A DNA stretch of 64,000 nucleotides from Micromonospora sp. NBC_01813 (GCF_035917335.1 NZ_CP109067.1:1738501-1802500); one strand, 5' to 3'; positions 36,049 to 46,197 are shown, counted from the stretch's first letter. A program made the numbers and translations. The notes: a model not told the origin generated them from the letters alone.

Positions 36049-37625
36049 CGGCGCGGGGTGAACACCACCGGTGGGCCGTCACCGGTGGTGGCGACCCGGG
36101 TGGTGGACGAGCCGACGATCAACAGCGTCCGCATGTCCACCATCGCCGGATCCAGCTGGGCCAACTCCACCACCTCGAGCCGTTCGCCGGCGCCCCCGAC
36201 GTCGCGGCCGAGCACCACCGGGGTACCCGCCGCCCGGTGCTCCAGCAGCAGATCCCGGGCCTTCGCCAGCTGCCAGGTGCGACTGCGCGACGCCGGGTTG
36301 TAGATGGCGATCACCAGATCTGCCCGGGCGGCCGCGAGCAGCCGCCGTTCGATCACCGGCCACGGTTTGAGCTGGTCCGACAGTGACAACACGCAGTAGT
36401 CGTGGCCGAGTGGGGCACCGACCCGGCTCGCCACCGCCTGGGCCGCGGTGACCCCGGGCAACACCCGCACCGGCACGCCTTTCCAGCGCGGCTCGGCGGC
36501 GACCTCCAGTACGGCCGCGGCCATCGCGAACACGCCGGGGTCGCCGGAGGAGACCACCGCGACCCGGGCGCCATCGGCTGCCAACCCCAGCGCGTACGCG
36601 GCCCGCTGCGCCTCGACCCGGTTGTCCGACGGATGCCGGCGCTGGCGCGGGTTGGTCGGCACCCGGTCCAGGTACGGGCCGTAGCCGACCAGGTCGTCGG
36701 CGGCGGCCAGGGCGGCCTGGGCCTGCGGAGTGATCCAGTCCCGCCCGGCCGGGCCGAGCCCGACCACCACGACCTCGCCACGACCGGACGCTTCGGCAAC
36801 CACCCGGGCCGACTCGGCATGCCCCGGCGCCACGGCGGCGTCACCGGGCACCCCAGAGGCCGCCTCGGCCGGAGCGGACGCTGCGGCGGCGCCGAGCCGG
36901 CTGGCCAGCAACGCCAGCGAGAAGTACGGCACCGTGTCCGGGTCGACGTCGGCCAGCGGCTCGACACGTTCGCCGTCGGTGCTGGCCCGCTCGACGTACC
37001 AGGCATCGTCGAGCCGGCCGGCGGCCGCCAGCGCCTCGCGTACGGCGGGAAAGGTCCGACCGAGCTTGAGCACGGCGGCGGCGTCGGTGTCGGCGAGCCG
37101 GCGGGCCAGTTCCTCCGTGGGTAGCGTGCCGGGCAGCACGGTCAGCACCTCGTCGGCCTCGACCAGCGGCCGGCCCAGCGTGGCGGCCGCGCCGCTCATC
37201 GAGGTGACCCCGGGCACCACCTCGGTGCGGTAGCGGTGCGCCAGGCGCTGGTGCAGATGCATGTAGGAGCCGTAGAAGAGCGGGTCGCCCTCGGCGAGCA
37301 CCACCACCGTGCGCCCCGCGTCGAGGTGGACGGCGAGCCGGCGCGCGCAGTCGGCGTAGAACTCCCGCATCGCCGCCCGGTAGCCACCCGGATGGGAGCT
37401 GTCCTCCGTCGTCACCGGGTAGGTCAGCGGCTCCTCGACCTGCCCGGGGCGCAGGTAGGGTTCGGCAATCGACCGGGCGACGCTGCGGCCGTGCCGGGCA
37501 CTGTGGTAGACCACCACGTCGGCGGCCCCGATCAGCCGGGCAGCCTTGACGGTGACCAGGTCCGGGTCACCGGGCCCGAGGCCGACGCCGTACAGCCGGC
37601 CCGGCCCGTTCGCTGCCGTGGTCAC
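36036..37625 (-). CDS. cobIJ: Fused precorrin-2 C20- and precorrin-3B C17-methyltransferase
   Basis: 529 residues holding two tetrapyrrole methylases. The CobI half starts [20 protein letters not shown] and has [18 protein letters not shown]. An Ala/Pro linker follows near residues 245-285. The CobJ half starts [18 protein letters not shown], with [18 protein letters not shown] and [14 protein letters not shown]. The same fusion occurs in mycobacteria. The GTG at 37625 overlaps the cobH stop (GTGA) and has GGGGG 5 bases upstream, so it is preferred over the ATG at 37637. Middle-to-last gene of the cobG-cobH-cobIJ operon. Confidence 0.95.
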   Translation of the reverse strand: MTTAANGPGRLYGVGLGPGDPDLVTVKAARLIGAADVVVYHSARHGRSVARSIAEPYLRPGQVEEPLTYPVTTEDSSHPGGYRAAMREFYADCARRLAVHLDAGRTVVVLAEGDPLFYGSYMHLHQRLAHRYRTEVVPGVTSMSGAAATLGRPLVEADEVLTVLPGTLPTEELARRLADTDAAAVLKLGRTFPAVREALAAAGRLDDAWYVERASTDGERVEPLADVDPDTVPYFSLALLASRLGAAAASAPAEAASGVPGDAAVAPGHAESARVVAEASGRGEVVVVGLGPAGRDWITPQAQAALAAADDLVGYGPYLDRVPTNPRQRRHPSDNRVEAQRAAYALGLAADGARVAVVSSGDPGVFAMAAAVLEVAAEPRWKGVPVRVLPGVTAAQAVASRVGAPLGHDYCVLSLSDQLKPWPVIERRLLAAARADLVIAIYNPASRSRTWQLAKARDLLLEHRAAGTPVVLGRDVGGAGERLEVVELAQLDPAMVDMRTLLIVGSSTTRVATTGDGPPVVFTPRRYPV

Positions 37626-38260
37626 CGGATCCCCCATCCCTCGTCGTCGCTGGCGATCGCGTTGACCGCGGCGGCGGCCATCGCGCTGCCACCGCGCCGA
37701 CCCCGTACCACCAGGTGTTCCACCTCACTGGAGTGTTCGACGAGCGCCTGCTTCGACTCTGCCGCGCCGATGAAACCGACCGGTACGCCGAGTACCGCCG
37801 CCGGCCGGGCGGCGCCGGACCCGATCAGCTCCAGCAGCCGGAACAGGGCTGTCGGGGCGTTGCCGACGGCGACCACCGCGCCGTCGAGCCGGTCGCCCCA
37901 CAGGTCCACGGCGGCGGCGCTGCGGGTGGTGCCCAGCCGGGCGGCCAGCTCCGGCACCCGCGGATCGGTCAACGTGCACAGCACCGGGTTGTCGGCGGGC
38001 AGCCGTAGCCGGGTGATGCCGGCAGCGACCATCGTGGCGTCGCAGAGCACCGGTGCCCCGGCCCGCAACGCGGCCCTGGCAGCGGCGACGACCCCGGGCG
38101 AGAAGATCAGATCCTCGACGAGGTCGACCATGCCACAGGAGTGGATCATCCGGACGGCGACCCGGGCCTGTTCGGGGGTGAACCGGCTGAGGTCGGTCTC
38201 GGCGCGGATGGTGGCGAACGACTGCCGGTATATCTCGGCCCCGTCGCGGATGTGGTCCAT
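37622..38260 (-). CDS. cobH: Precorrin-8X methylmutase
   Basis: 212 residues. [17 protein letters not shown] and [18 protein letters not shown] carry the catalytic histidine of CobH/Cbi[27 protein letters not shown] and [16 protein letters not shown] are conserved. It moves the methyl group from C11 to C12, giving hydrogenobyrinic acid. The ATG at 38260 overlaps the cobG stop (TGATG) and has GAGGAG 5 bases upstream. Length is standard. Confidence 0.96.
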   Translation of the reverse strand: MDHIRDGAEIYRQSFATIRAETDLSRFTPEQARVAVRMIHSCGMVDLVEDLIFSPGVVAAARAALRAGAPVLCDATMVAAGITRLRLPADNPVLCTLTDPRVPELAARLGTTRSAAAVDLWGDRLDGAVVAVGNAPTALFRLLELIGSGAARPAAVLGVPVGFIGAAESKQALVEHSSEVEHLVVRGRRGGSAMAAAAVNAIASDDEGWGIR

Positions 38261-39615
38261 CACGACTCCTCGCGTGCGGTGCGGACGGCGACGGCGAGCG
38301 CCGCCCCTGGCGGAACGTGGACGGTGGACCGGCCGGTGGCGCTCACCCGGTAGCCGTCGCCGGTGGCGAGCACCCGCACGACCTGGCCCGCCGGGGTACC
38401 GCAGCCACGTTCACAGCCGATCCAGTGCACCGGAAGTCCGACGTGGGCCAGGTCTGACCGGTGGCCGTGCACCGCTGCCGCGTCGACCCCGAATCGGTGG
38501 CCGTGCACCGCCGTCGCGTCGGCCCGGACATCGGCCCGGGATCGGAGACAGCCGGGCCGGCCGGCACAGGCGGTGACGCCGAGCCAGGGTGATCCAGGGT
38601 CGGTGACGAGTCCTGCGGTGCGCAGCCGATCAGCCCAGTCCGCCGCGTCGGTGACCGTGGGCAGCACCACCGCCCGCCACGGGGTGATCCGCAGCTGCGG
38701 CGAAGCGGCGGCGAGCAGGTCCGCCTGCTCGGCGGTGAGCCGTCCCAACGGGACCGCCAGGACCAGAGCGTGGTCGCCGTCGGGGCGGCGCAGGACGCCC
38801 ACCGGCGGTACGGGTACCTGCCGTGGCAGCGGCCGCCGGTCCGCCGCCGGCACCCGGTGGACCCCCGGCTCGGTGGCGACCCGCGCGACGACCCGGGCAA
38901 CCTCGGCTGCGGTCAGGTCGCCGATCCGCCAGATGGTGCCGTCCACCGCCCGCTGGTCGGCGACGAAGGTCCGGGCGACCGCGACGGCGACCCGTACCGC
39001 GTCGCGGTGTCCGGTGCGCAGGCCGTGGTCGACGCCGGCCAGCAGGACGACGACCAGTCCGTCCGTTCCGGGCAGCAGGCCCACGTCGGGGCGCGCCGAG
39101 ACGGTGTCGCCACGCCCGTCGTCGACCGCGAACAGGAAACGCCCGGACAGCCGGGTCAGCTGCGGCTGGCCGCAGATGGCCGCGTCGAGCGCCCGCACCT
39201 GCGCCGCGACGTCCCAGCCCGGCACACTGTCCACCCCGGCCAGGGGCGAGCCGAGGATGTTGCGGGCCCGGTCGTGACCCGGCGCGGGCAGCAGTCCGGC
39301 GGTGCTCAACCGGCCGGCGAGCGCCTCGGCGGCCGCGACGGTCACCCCACGGATCTGCACGTTCGCCCGGCTGGTCAGCTCCAGTCGCCCATCGCCGAGG
39401 TCCCGGGCGGCGGCGGTCAGGACGGTCAACTGGCCGGCGGTGAGCAGTCCGCCCGGGCAGCGGATCCGGGCAAGGTGCCCGTCGGCGGCCTGATGCAGCG
39501 CCAACGCGCCGGGGCAGGCGTCGGGGCCGCCCCGGACGGGCGGCGACGGCGAGGCTGGCACGCGGCGGATACTACGGGCTGCCACCGGGAGACGACGTGG
39601 TCGCGGCGAATTCAT
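38260..39615 (-). CDS. cobG: Precorrin-3B synthase (oxygen-dependent, sulfite-reductase-like)
   Basis: 451 residues from an ATG at 39615 (AAGG upstream). It has a nitrite/sulfite-reductase ferredoxin-like repeat, with [16 protein letters not shown] in the first half. Cysteines in [19 protein letters not shown] and [13 protein letters not shown] supply the [4Fe-4S] centre. CobG uses O2 to form precorrin-3B, so the pathway here is aerobic. First gene of cobG-cobH-cobIJ. Its start lies only a few bases from the proposed divergent cobN promoter. No riboswitch was seen in this direction. Confidence 0.93.
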   Translation of the reverse strand: MNSPRPRRLPVAARSIRRVPASPSPPVRGGPDACPGALALHQAADGHLARIRCPGGLLTAGQLTVLTAAARDLGDGRLELTSRANVQIRGVTVAAAEALAGRLSTAGLLPAPGHDRARNILGSPLAGVDSVPGWDVAAQVRALDAAICGQPQLTRLSGRFLFAVDDGRGDTVSARPDVGLLPGTDGLVVVLLAGVDHGLRTGHRDAVRVAVAVARTFVADQRAVDGTIWRIGDLTAAEVARVVARVATEPGVHRVPAADRRPLPRQVPVPPVGVLRRPDGDHALVLAVPLGRLTAEQADLLAAASPQLRITPWRAVVLPTVTDAADWADRLRTAGLVTDPGSPWLGVTACAGRPGCLRSRADVRADATAVHGHRFGVDAAAVHGHRSDLAHVGLPVHWIGCERGCGTPAGQVVRVLATGDGYRVSATGRSTVHVPPGAALAVAVRTAREES

Positions 39616-39621
39616 CACACC

Positions 39622-39650
39622 TTGACGAAACGTCCATTGGTCGTGACAGT
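39622..39650 (+). promoter_or_regulatory. Candidate promoter of the cobN riboswitch transcript
   Basis: TTGACG (39622-39627), a 17-bp spacer, then GACAGT (39645-39650). The -35 overlaps the minus-strand ribosome binding site of cobG, so the two divergent genes share this short stretch. The -10 match is weak. Confidence 0.35.
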
Positions 39651-39835
39651 TGTCGGTAGCCAGCTGCGGCGGCATGTGGAGGAAGCCGGTGTGATTCCGG
39701 CGCGGTCCCGCCACTGTCACCGGGGAGCAGACCCCACCGAAGGCCACGGCCCCGATCCACGGGGCGGGAAGGCCGGGGCGCGCATCGATCCGGGAGCCAG
39801 GAGACTCCGGTCGCCGCGACCGACGACCCGGGGCG
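39650..39835 (+). ncRNA. Cobalamin riboswitch controlling cobN
   Basis: The leader holds the cobalamin riboswitch core: GGAAGCCGGTGTGATTCCGG (from about 39681), CGCGGTCCCGCCACTGT with the B12 box GCCACTGT at 39710-39717, and the late conserved GAGCCAGGAGACTCC near 39794-39808. It points at cobN, whose ATG is about 30 bp after the aptamer. Binding of adenosylcobalamin is expected to reduce cobN expression. The outer limits are approximate. Confidence 0.93.
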
Positions 39836-39863
39836 CGGATCCCGAGGGAGGACCAGGCATCCG

Positions 39864-42800
39864 ATGATGCTGCTTTTGTCCACTTCAGACACTGATTTGT
39901 TGAGTGGACGGGCCAGCGGTGCCGACTGGCGCCTGGCGAACCCGGCCCGGCTGTCGGTCGACGACCTTCCGCAACTGCTGCCCGACGTCGAACTCGTGGT
40001 GGTCCGGCTCCTCGGCGGCCGACGTGCCTGGCCGGACGGACTCGACGCGCTGCTGTCCGGCCCCCGACCGGTCGTGGTGCTCAGCGGTGAGCAGGCACCG
40101 GACGCGGCGCTGATGGAGCTGTCCACCGTACCGGCCGGGGTGGCCGCCCAGGCACACGCCTACCTGGCCCACGGCGGGCCGACGAACCTGACGCAACTGC
40201 ACCACTTCCTGTCCGACACGGTGCTACTCACCGGGCACGGCTTCACCGCACCCGAGTCGGCCCCGGAGTGGGGTGTGCTCAGCCGCCCGGTGACGGCACC
40301 GGCGACGGACCGCCCGGCAGCGGCGGCACCGACGGACCGCCCGACCGTGGCGGTGCTCTACTACCGGGCACACCACCTGGCCGGCAACACCGGCTTCGTA
40401 CACACGCTGTGCGATGCGATCGACGCCGCCGGTGGTCGAGCGCTGCCGGTCTACTGCGCCTCGCTGCGCTCGCCCGACCCGCAGCTGCTGGCCACCCTGC
40501 GCCAGGCCGACGCCCTGGTGGTCACGGTGCTCGCCGCCGGCGGCACCCGGCCGGCGACCGCCTCCGCCGGAGGCGACGACGACGCCTGGGACGTCGGCGC
40601 GCTCGCCGAGCTCGACGTGCCGATCCTGCAGGGACTCTGCCTGACCAGCTCCCGGCAGACGTGGGCTGCCACCGACGACGGGCTGTCCCCGCTGGACGCG
40701 GCCACCCAGGTCGCGATCCCCGAGTTCGACGGCCGGCTGATCACCGTGCCGTTCTCCTTCAAGGAGATCGACGCCGACGGGTTGTCGGTATACGTCGCCG
40801 ACCCGGAACGGTCCGCCCGGGTCGCCGGCATCGCGGTACGCCACGCCGCACTGCGCCACATCGCACCGGGCGACAAACGGATCGCGGTGCTGCTGTCGGC
40901 GTACCCGACGAAGCATGCCCGGATCGGCAACGCGGTCGGCCTGGACACCCCGGCCAGCGTGCTCGCCTTGCTGCGCACCTTGCGCGACGCCGGCTACGAC
41001 GTCGGGCCAGCCGACGGCCCCGACGCGCTGCCCGGGCTGGCCTGCGACGACGGCGACGCGCTGATGCACGCGCTGATCGCCGCCGGCGGGCAGGACCCGG
41101 ACTGGCTCACCGAGGAGCAACTGGCCGGAAACCCGGTGCGGATCCCGGCCGCCGACTACCTCCGCTGGTATGCGCGGTTGCCGGCCGACCTGCGCGAACG
41201 GGTCGAGCAGCACTGGGGTCCACCACCGGGCGAGCTGTACGTCGACCGCTCCGCCGACCCAGCCGGCGAGATCGTGTTGGCCGCGCTGCCCGCCGGCAAC
41301 ATCGTGCTGCTGGTGCAACCGCCACGTGGGTTCGGCGCCAACCCGGTGGCCATCTACCACGACCCGGACCTGCCGCCGAGCCACCACTACCTGGCCGCCT
41401 ACCGCTGGCTGGAGCACGGCTTCGGCGCGCACGCCGTGGTGCACGTCGGCAAGCACGGCAACCTGGAGTGGCTGCCCGGCAAGACCGTCGGGCTCAGCGC
41501 CGGCTGCGGGCCGGACGCGGCCCTGGGCGACCTGCCGCTGATCTACCCGTTCCTGGTCAACGATCCCGGCGAGGGCACCCAGGCCAAGCGGCGGGCACAC
41601 GCCACCCTGATCGACCATCTCGTCCCGCCGATGGCCCGCGCCGAAAGCTACGGCGACATCGCCCGGCTGGAACAGTTGCTCGACGAACACGCCAACATCG
41701 CCGCCCTGGACCCGGCGAAGCTGCCGGCGATCCGGGCGCAGATCTGGACGCTGATCCAGGCCGCCCGGCTCGATCACGACCTCGGCCTGGACGACCGGCC
41801 ACACGACGCCGAGTTCGACGACTTCCTGCTGCACGTCGACGGCTGGCTCTGCGAGGTCAAGGACGTACAGATCCGCGACGGGCTGCACGTACTCGGCGCC
41901 GCCCCGGTCGGCGAGGCCCGGGTCAACCTGGTGCTGGCCATGTTGCGGGCCCGGCAGATGTGGGGTGGGCAGGTGGCCGCGCTGCCCGGGCTGCGCGAGG
42001 CGCTCGGACTGGACGAGTCCGGATCCGACCGGGACGGCACCGACGCCGCCGAGGCCACCGCCCGGGAACTGGTGGCGGCGATGGAGGAACACGGCTGGCA
42101 GCCGGCAGCCGCCGCCGAGGTCGCCACCACCGCGTTGGGCGACGACGGACGCACCGCGCTGGTCACCCGGATCCTGCACTTCGCGGCGACCGAGGTGGTG
42201 CCCCGGCTGGCCCGCACCACCGACGAACTCGCGCACGTCCGGCACGCGCTGGCCGGCGGCTACGTGCCGGCCGGGCCGAGCGGTTCCCCGCTGCGCGGGC
42301 TGATCAACGTGCTGCCGACCGGTCGCAACTTCTACTCGGTGGACCCGAAGGCGGTGCCGAGCCGGCTGGCCTGGGAGACCGGGCAGGCGATGGCCGAGTC
42401 CCTGTTGGACCGCTACCGGGCCGACACCGGTGACTGGCCCCGCTCGGTCGGACTGTCGGTGTGGGGCACCTCGGCGATGCGCACCTCCGGCGACGACATC
42501 GCCGAGGTGCTGGCGCTGCTCGGCGTACGGCCGGTGTGGGACGAGGCGTCGCGGCGGGTGACCGGCGTCGCGGTGGTCCCGGCCGGGGAGCTGGGCCGGC
42601 CCCGCATCGACGTGACGGTGCGGATCAGCGGCTTCTTCCGCGACGCGTTCCCGCACGTGGTGACGATGCTCGACGACGCGGTGCGGCTGGTGGCGGCCCT
42701 CGACGAGCCGGACGAGGTCAACTTCGTCGCCGCGCATGCCCGCGCCGACCTGGCCGAACACGGCGACCAGCGGCAGGCCACCATGCGGATCTTCGGCTCC

Positions 42801-43508
42801 AAGCCGGGCACGTACGGCGCGGGTCTGTTGCAGCTGATCGACAGCCGCAACTGGCGCGACGACGCCGACCTGGCCGAGGTGTACGCGGTGTGGGGCGGCT
42901 ACGCCTACGGCCGGGACCTCGACGGCGCACCGGCGCGGCCGCAGATGGAGTCGGCGTACCGGCGGATCGCGGTGGCCGCGAAGAACATCGACACCCGCGA
43001 GCACGACATCGCCGACTCCGACGACTACTTCCAGTACCACGGCGGCATGATCGCCACGGTACGGGCGTTGACCGGGTCGGCGCCGGCCGCGTACATCGGC
43101 GACAGCACCCAGCCGGAGGCGGTACGCACCCGGGCGCTGCACGAGGAGACCGCGCGGATCTTCCGGGCCCGGGTGGTCAACCCACGCTGGTTGGCCGCGA
43201 TGCGCCGACACGGCTACAAGGGGGCGTTCGAGCTGGCCGCCACGGTCGACTACCTGTTCGGCTACGACGCCACCGCCGGGGTGGTCGCCGACTGGATGTA
43301 CGACAAGCTGGCCGAGACGTACGTGCTCGACGAGGAGAATCAGCGGTTCCTGACCGAGTCGAACCCGTGGGCGTTGCACGGCATCGCCGAACGCCTGCTG
43401 GAGGCGGCCGACCGCAAGCTCTGGGAGTATCCCGACCCGGCGGTGCTCGACGGGCTGCGGGAGGTGTTCCTGCGTACCGAGGGCGACCTGGAGGACCGCG
43501 CCGGGTGA
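39864..43508 (+). CDS. cobN: Cobaltochelatase large subunit CobN
   Basis: 1214 residues, normal CobN length. Recognisable segments: TVAVLYYRAHHLAGNTGFV near residue 155, VLLSAYPTKHARIGNAVGLDTPAS, the conserved HVGKHGNLEWLPGKTVGLSA, and FGSKPGTYGAGLLQLIDSRNWRDDADLAEVY (two motifs: FGSKPGTYGAG and DSRNWRDDADLA). CobN binds hydrogenobyrinic acid a,c-diamide and inserts Co2+ together with an AAA/VWA partner. No cobS or cobT is present here; the partner is probably the ChlI/ChlD-like fusion at 56449. Preceded by a cobalamin riboswitch and divergent from cobG. Confidence 0.96.
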   Translation: MMLLLSTSDTDLLSGRASGADWRLANPARLSVDDLPQLLPDVELVVVRLLGGRRAWPDGLDALLSGPRPVVVLSGEQAPDAALMELSTVPAGVAAQAHAYLAHGGPTNLTQLHHFLSDTVLLTGHGFTAPESAPEWGVLSRPVTAPATDRPAAAAPTDRPTVAVLYYRAHHLAGNTGFVHTLCDAIDAAGGRALPVYCASLRSPDPQLLATLRQADALVVTVLAAGGTRPATASAGGDDDAWDVGALAELDVPILQGLCLTSSRQTWAATDDGLSPLDAATQVAIPEFDGRLITVPFSFKEIDADGLSVYVADPERSARVAGIAVRHAALRHIAPGDKRIAVLLSAYPTKHARIGNAVGLDTPASVLALLRTLRDAGYDVGPADGPDALPGLACDDGDALMHALIAAGGQDPDWLTEEQLAGNPVRIPAADYLRWYARLPADLRERVEQHWGPPPGELYVDRSADPAGEIVLAALPAGNIVLLVQPPRGFGANPVAIYHDPDLPPSHHYLAAYRWLEHGFGAHAVVHVGKHGNLEWLPGKTVGLSAGCGPDAALGDLPLIYPFLVNDPGEGTQAKRRAHATLIDHLVPPMARAESYGDIARLEQLLDEHANIAALDPAKLPAIRAQIWTLIQAARLDHDLGLDDRPHDAEFDDFLLHVDGWLCEVKDVQIRDGLHVLGAAPVGEARVNLVLAMLRARQMWGGQVAALPGLREALGLDESGSDRDGTDAAEATARELVAAMEEHGWQPAAAAEVATTALGDDGRTALVTRILHFAATEVVPRLARTTDELAHVRHALAGGYVPAGPSGSPLRGLINVLPTGRNFYSVDPKAVPSRLAWETGQAMAESLLDRYRADTGDWPRSVGLSVWGTSAMRTSGDDIAEVLALLGVRPVWDEASRRVTGVAVVPAGELGRPRIDVTVRISGFFRDAFPHVVTMLDDAVRLVAALDEPDEVNFVAAHARADLAEHGDQRQATMRIFGSKPGTYGAGLLQLIDSRNWRDDADLAEVYAVWGGYAYGRDLDGAPARPQMESAYRRIAVAAKNIDTREHDIADSDDYFQYHGGMIATVRALTGSAPAAYIGDSTQPEAVRTRALHEETARIFRARVVNPRWLAAMRRHGYKGAFELAATVDYLFGYDATAGVVADWMYDKLAETYVLDEENQRFLTESNPWALHGIAERLLEAADRKLWEYPDPAVLDGLREVFLRTEGDLEDRAG

Positions 43509-43548
43509 GCCGGGCGGGACGGGCCCGGGTCGACGTAGAGTCGGCGTC

Positions 43549-44511
43549 ATGGGTCGGGAGAGCACCTGGTACGGCGGGACCGTGACGGCGGGCGCCGAGC
43601 CGGAGAGTGTCCTGCTGCCCGGCCACGACGTGCCGCTGGGCCGCTACACGACGGTGCGGCGGCTGCTACCGCAGCGGCCCCGCCGGATGGTCGGCGCCTG
43701 GTGCTTCGTCGACCATTTCGGGCCGGACGACGTGGCCGACCGGCCCGGCATGCAGATTCCGCCGCACCCGCACACCGGTCTGCAGACCGTCACCTGGCTG
43801 GCCGAGGGCGAGATCGCGCACCGCGACAGCCTGGGCAGTACGCAGTCGATCGTGCCGGGGCAGCTCAACCTGATGACCTCCGGGCACGGCATCGCCCACT
43901 CGGAGCAGTCACCGCCGGCCCATCCGCCGGTGATGCACGGGCTGCAACTGTGGGTGGCGCTGCCGGAGGCTGCCCGGCACGGTGAACCCCGCTTCGAGCA
44001 CCATGCCGACCTGCCGCAGGTCTCTGCCGGCGACGCCCGGTTCACCGTGGTGGTCGGCGAGTACGGGTCGGTCCGGTCCCCGGCGCGGATGGCCAGCCCG
44101 ATCGTCGGGGTCGAGGTCGGTGTCGACGGCGCCGGGCCGATCGGGCTGACGCTGCGCGACGACTTCGAGTACGCCCTGCTGGCGATGTCGGGCCAGGCCC
44201 GGGTCGACGGGGTGGAGTTGGCACCGGGCGGGCTGCTCTACCTGGGCGAGGGCCGATCCTCGACGACGGTCGACACCGCCGGACCGGCCCGGCTGTTCCT
44301 GCTGGGCGGCGAGCCGTTCGACGAGCCGCTGGTCATGTGGTGGAACTTCGTCGCGCGCAACCACGACGAACTCGTGGCCGCCCGCGACGACTGGTCGGCC
44401 GGCCGCCGGTTCGGCACCGTCACTGGTTGCGTCGACCCTCCGCTGCCCGCGCCGGAGATGCCGATCACCCGGATCAAGGCACGTGACCGGCACGGCCGTA
44501 CCGTCGCCTGA
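43549..44511 (+). CDS. Pirin family cupin protein
   Basis: 320 residues, a double-cupin pirin. The metal-site motifs are PPHPHTGLQTVTWLAEGEI, HRDSLGS and the TSGHGIAHSE stretch, giving the usual three histidines and one glutamate for Fe. Bacterial pirins have been reported as quercetinases or as regulators of metabolic enzymes; which applies here cannot be said. The gene starts 41 bp after cobN and could be carried on the same transcript. Confidence 0.88.
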   Translation: MGRESTWYGGTVTAGAEPESVLLPGHDVPLGRYTTVRRLLPQRPRRMVGAWCFVDHFGPDDVADRPGMQIPPHPHTGLQTVTWLAEGEIAHRDSLGSTQSIVPGQLNLMTSGHGIAHSEQSPPAHPPVMHGLQLWVALPEAARHGEPRFEHHADLPQVSAGDARFTVVVGEYGSVRSPARMASPIVGVEVGVDGAGPIGLTLRDDFEYALLAMSGQARVDGVELAPGGLLYLGEGRSSTTVDTAGPARLFLLGGEPFDEPLVMWWNFVARNHDELVAARDDWSAGRRFGTVTGCVDPPLPAPEMPITRIKARDRHGRTVA

Positions 44512-44567
44512 CCCACCGCACCCGCCGTCTGACCTGCCGCCAGCTCGCGGACGATGCGGCGACGGTC

Positions 44568-44596
44568 TTTACTGTTAACACTCTTTACCTTATCTT
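44568..44596 (+). promoter_or_regulatory. Candidate LPMO promoter
   Basis: TTTACT (44568-44573), exactly 17 bp, then TATCTT (44591-44596), in an AT-rich island with a GTTAAC palindrome in the spacer. It lies 60 bp before the LPMO ATG. Confidence 0.5.
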
Positions 44597-44655
44597 CGTG
44601 GATACGACGGTCGCCCATCTCCCCACCGCCACCCCCACGACGTGCGGAGCCCGCC

Positions 44656-45414
44656 ATGCGACGACGGATCACCCTGCCCCTACTCACCGCCGGTGTCGTG
44701 CTCGGCACCCTGCTGGTCGCCACCCCGGCGAGCGCGCACGGCTACATCGCCCACCCGCCGAGCCGGCAGGCGATGTGCGCCCAGGGCCGGGTCGCCAACT
44801 GCGGCCCGATCGTATGGGAGCCGCAGAGCGTCGAAGGCCCCAAAGGACAGCGCAACTGTCACGGCGGACTGAGCCAGTTCGCCATCCTCAACGACGACAC
44901 GGTCAACTGGCCGACGACATCGGTCGGCGGCTCGGTGACCTTCACCTGGACGCTCACCGTCCGACACGCCACCAGCACCTGGGAGTACTTCGTCGGCGGC
45001 ACCCGGATCGCCGTGTTCGACGACGGCGGCCGCCAGCCCACCGCCACCGTGTCACACAACGTGAGCCTCGGCGGCCGCACCGGCCGGCAGAAGGTCCTGG
45101 CCATCTGGAACATCGCCGATACCCCGATGGCGTTCTATTCGTGCGTGGATGTCCAGATCGGCGGCGGCCCCGGGCCTACTCCCACCGCGCCCCCGCCCAC
45201 ATCCACCCCGCCCCCGCCGACGCTTCCGCCGACCACCGCACCGCCCACCACCAACCCACCCGGGCAGCCCGGTGGCACCTGGTCGGCCGGCACCACCTAC
45301 CAGGTCGGTGCCGTCGTCAGCTACGCCGGCGCCAACTACCGGTGCCGGCAGGCACACACCGCGCTCGCCGGCTGGGAACCACCAAACGTGCCGGCCCTGT
45401 GGGAACGCGCCTGA
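44656..45414 (+). CDS. Secreted AA10 lytic polysaccharide monooxygenase with C-terminal CBM5/12
   Basis: 252 residues. Signal peptide residues 1-27 end in TPASA, so the mature protein begins at H28 (HGYIAHPPSRQAMC). This free N-terminal histidine is one ligand of the copper histidine brace; the second is in TVRHATSTWEYF. Chitin/cellulose-active AA10 motifs NCGPIVWEPQSVEGPKG and AIWNIADTPMAFYSCVDV are present. A Pro/Thr linker leads to a CBM5/12 domain (WSAGTTYQVGAVVSYAGANY ending in ALWERA). It oxidatively cleaves crystalline chitin or cellulose. CGGAG lies 6 bases before the ATG. Confidence 0.95.
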   Translation: MRRRITLPLLTAGVVLGTLLVATPASAHGYIAHPPSRQAMCAQGRVANCGPIVWEPQSVEGPKGQRNCHGGLSQFAILNDDTVNWPTTSVGGSVTFTWTLTVRHATSTWEYFVGGTRIAVFDDGGRQPTATVSHNVSLGGRTGRQKVLAIWNIADTPMAFYSCVDVQIGGGPGPTPTAPPPTSTPPPPTLPPTTAPPTTNPPGQPGGTWSAGTTYQVGAVVSYAGANYRCRQAHTALAGWEPPNVPALWERA

Positions 45415-45418
45415 CCGG

Positions 45419-45441
45419 CCGGCGGACCAGCGCCCCGCCGG
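45419..45441 (+). terminator. Hairpin just after the LPMO stop
   Basis: CCGGCGG (45419-45425) pairs with CCGCCGG (45435-45441) over a 9-nt loop, 5 bp after the LPMO stop and 18 bp before the DUF305 gene. It may terminate or attenuate transcription. No T-tract. Confidence 0.4.
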
Positions 45442-45458
45442 AGACCATCGCACCCGCC

Positions 45459-46106
45459 ATGACCAGATCCCCGATCCCCCGCCGGGTGGCGACGGCACTG
45501 CTCGTCGCCTGCCTCGCGGGCTGCGTCACCGCGCCACCGGCGGCACCCCACACCGCCGCGACCACTACCCCGACGACGGCCAGTTCCACGGCGACCGTCC
45601 GGTCCACCACCGGCCCGCACGGCACCTTCAACGCCGTCGACGTGATGTTCCTCCAGATGACGCTCGACCAGCACGCTGCCGCGGCCGAACTCACCCGACT
45701 GGCCACCGTCAGGTCGACCGACGCCCAGGTACGGATGCTGGCGGCGGCGATCGAGGTGACCCAGGCCGACGAGGCGCGCACCATGTCCGACTGGTTGGCC
45801 GGCTGGGGCCAGCCGACCACGCCGGATCCGGGCGCGTCCGGCGCGCACGGCCGGCACGGCGACCACGCCGGGCACGACGCGCTACGCGGCAGCACCGCAG
45901 CCGACATCGCGCTGCTCGCCGCAAGCCCGGCCGACGAGTTCGACCGGACCTTCCTCAACATCCTCATCGCCCACCAGCACAACGCCGTGGAACTCGCCCG
46001 AATGGCCCGCGACGCCGGCACCGACCCGCACGTACGCGACCTGGCCGAACTGATCGACCGGTCCCGTACCGCACAGATCAGCCAGATGCTCACCATGCTG
46101 GACTGA
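45459..46106 (+). CDS. DUF305 family lipoprotein
   Basis: 215 residues. A signal peptide ends in the lipobox LAGC (ALLVACLAGC), so the mature protein is lipid-anchored outside. A Thr/Ser-rich spacer leads to the DUF305 four-helix domain: VDVMFLQMTLDQHAAAAELTRLA and FDRTFLNILIAHQHNAVELARMA, with His-containing repeats. A His/Gly-rich loop (GRHGDHAGHD) between the halves may bind metal. Such proteins are often near copper genes. Adjacency to a copper enzyme (LPMO) makes copper handling a reasonable guess. Confidence 0.82.
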   Translation: MTRSPIPRRVATALLVACLAGCVTAPPAAPHTAATTTPTTASSTATVRSTTGPHGTFNAVDVMFLQMTLDQHAAAAELTRLATVRSTDAQVRMLAAAIEVTQADEARTMSDWLAGWGQPTTPDPGASGAHGRHGDHAGHDALRGSTAADIALLAASPADEFDRTFLNILIAHQHNAVELARMARDAGTDPHVRDLAELIDRSRTAQISQMLTMLD

Positions 46107-46160
46107 CAGTCTGCGCTGGACCCGGCTGACCAGAACTTGCTCGGCTGTCAGATCACTGCT

Positions 46161-46197
46161 TGCCCGACACGACAGATAAAGCCCAGCATGTCGGGCA
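46161..46197 (+). promoter_or_regulatory. Hairpin spanning the GHL10 gene start
   Basis: TGCCCGACA (46161-46169) and TGTCGGGCA (46189-46197) form a perfect 9-bp stem with a 19-nt loop. The 3' arm covers the last two bases of the proposed ATG (46188-46190) and the first base of a second ATG (46197). It could hide the start in mRNA, or act as an operator. Confidence 0.45.

Noticed and set aside
40224-43565. A 1113-codon open frame antisense to cobN
   Set aside because: High GC makes long open frames opposite real genes common. Its sequence is Arg/Gly/Val/His-rich without motifs, whereas the plus strand encodes full-length CobN.
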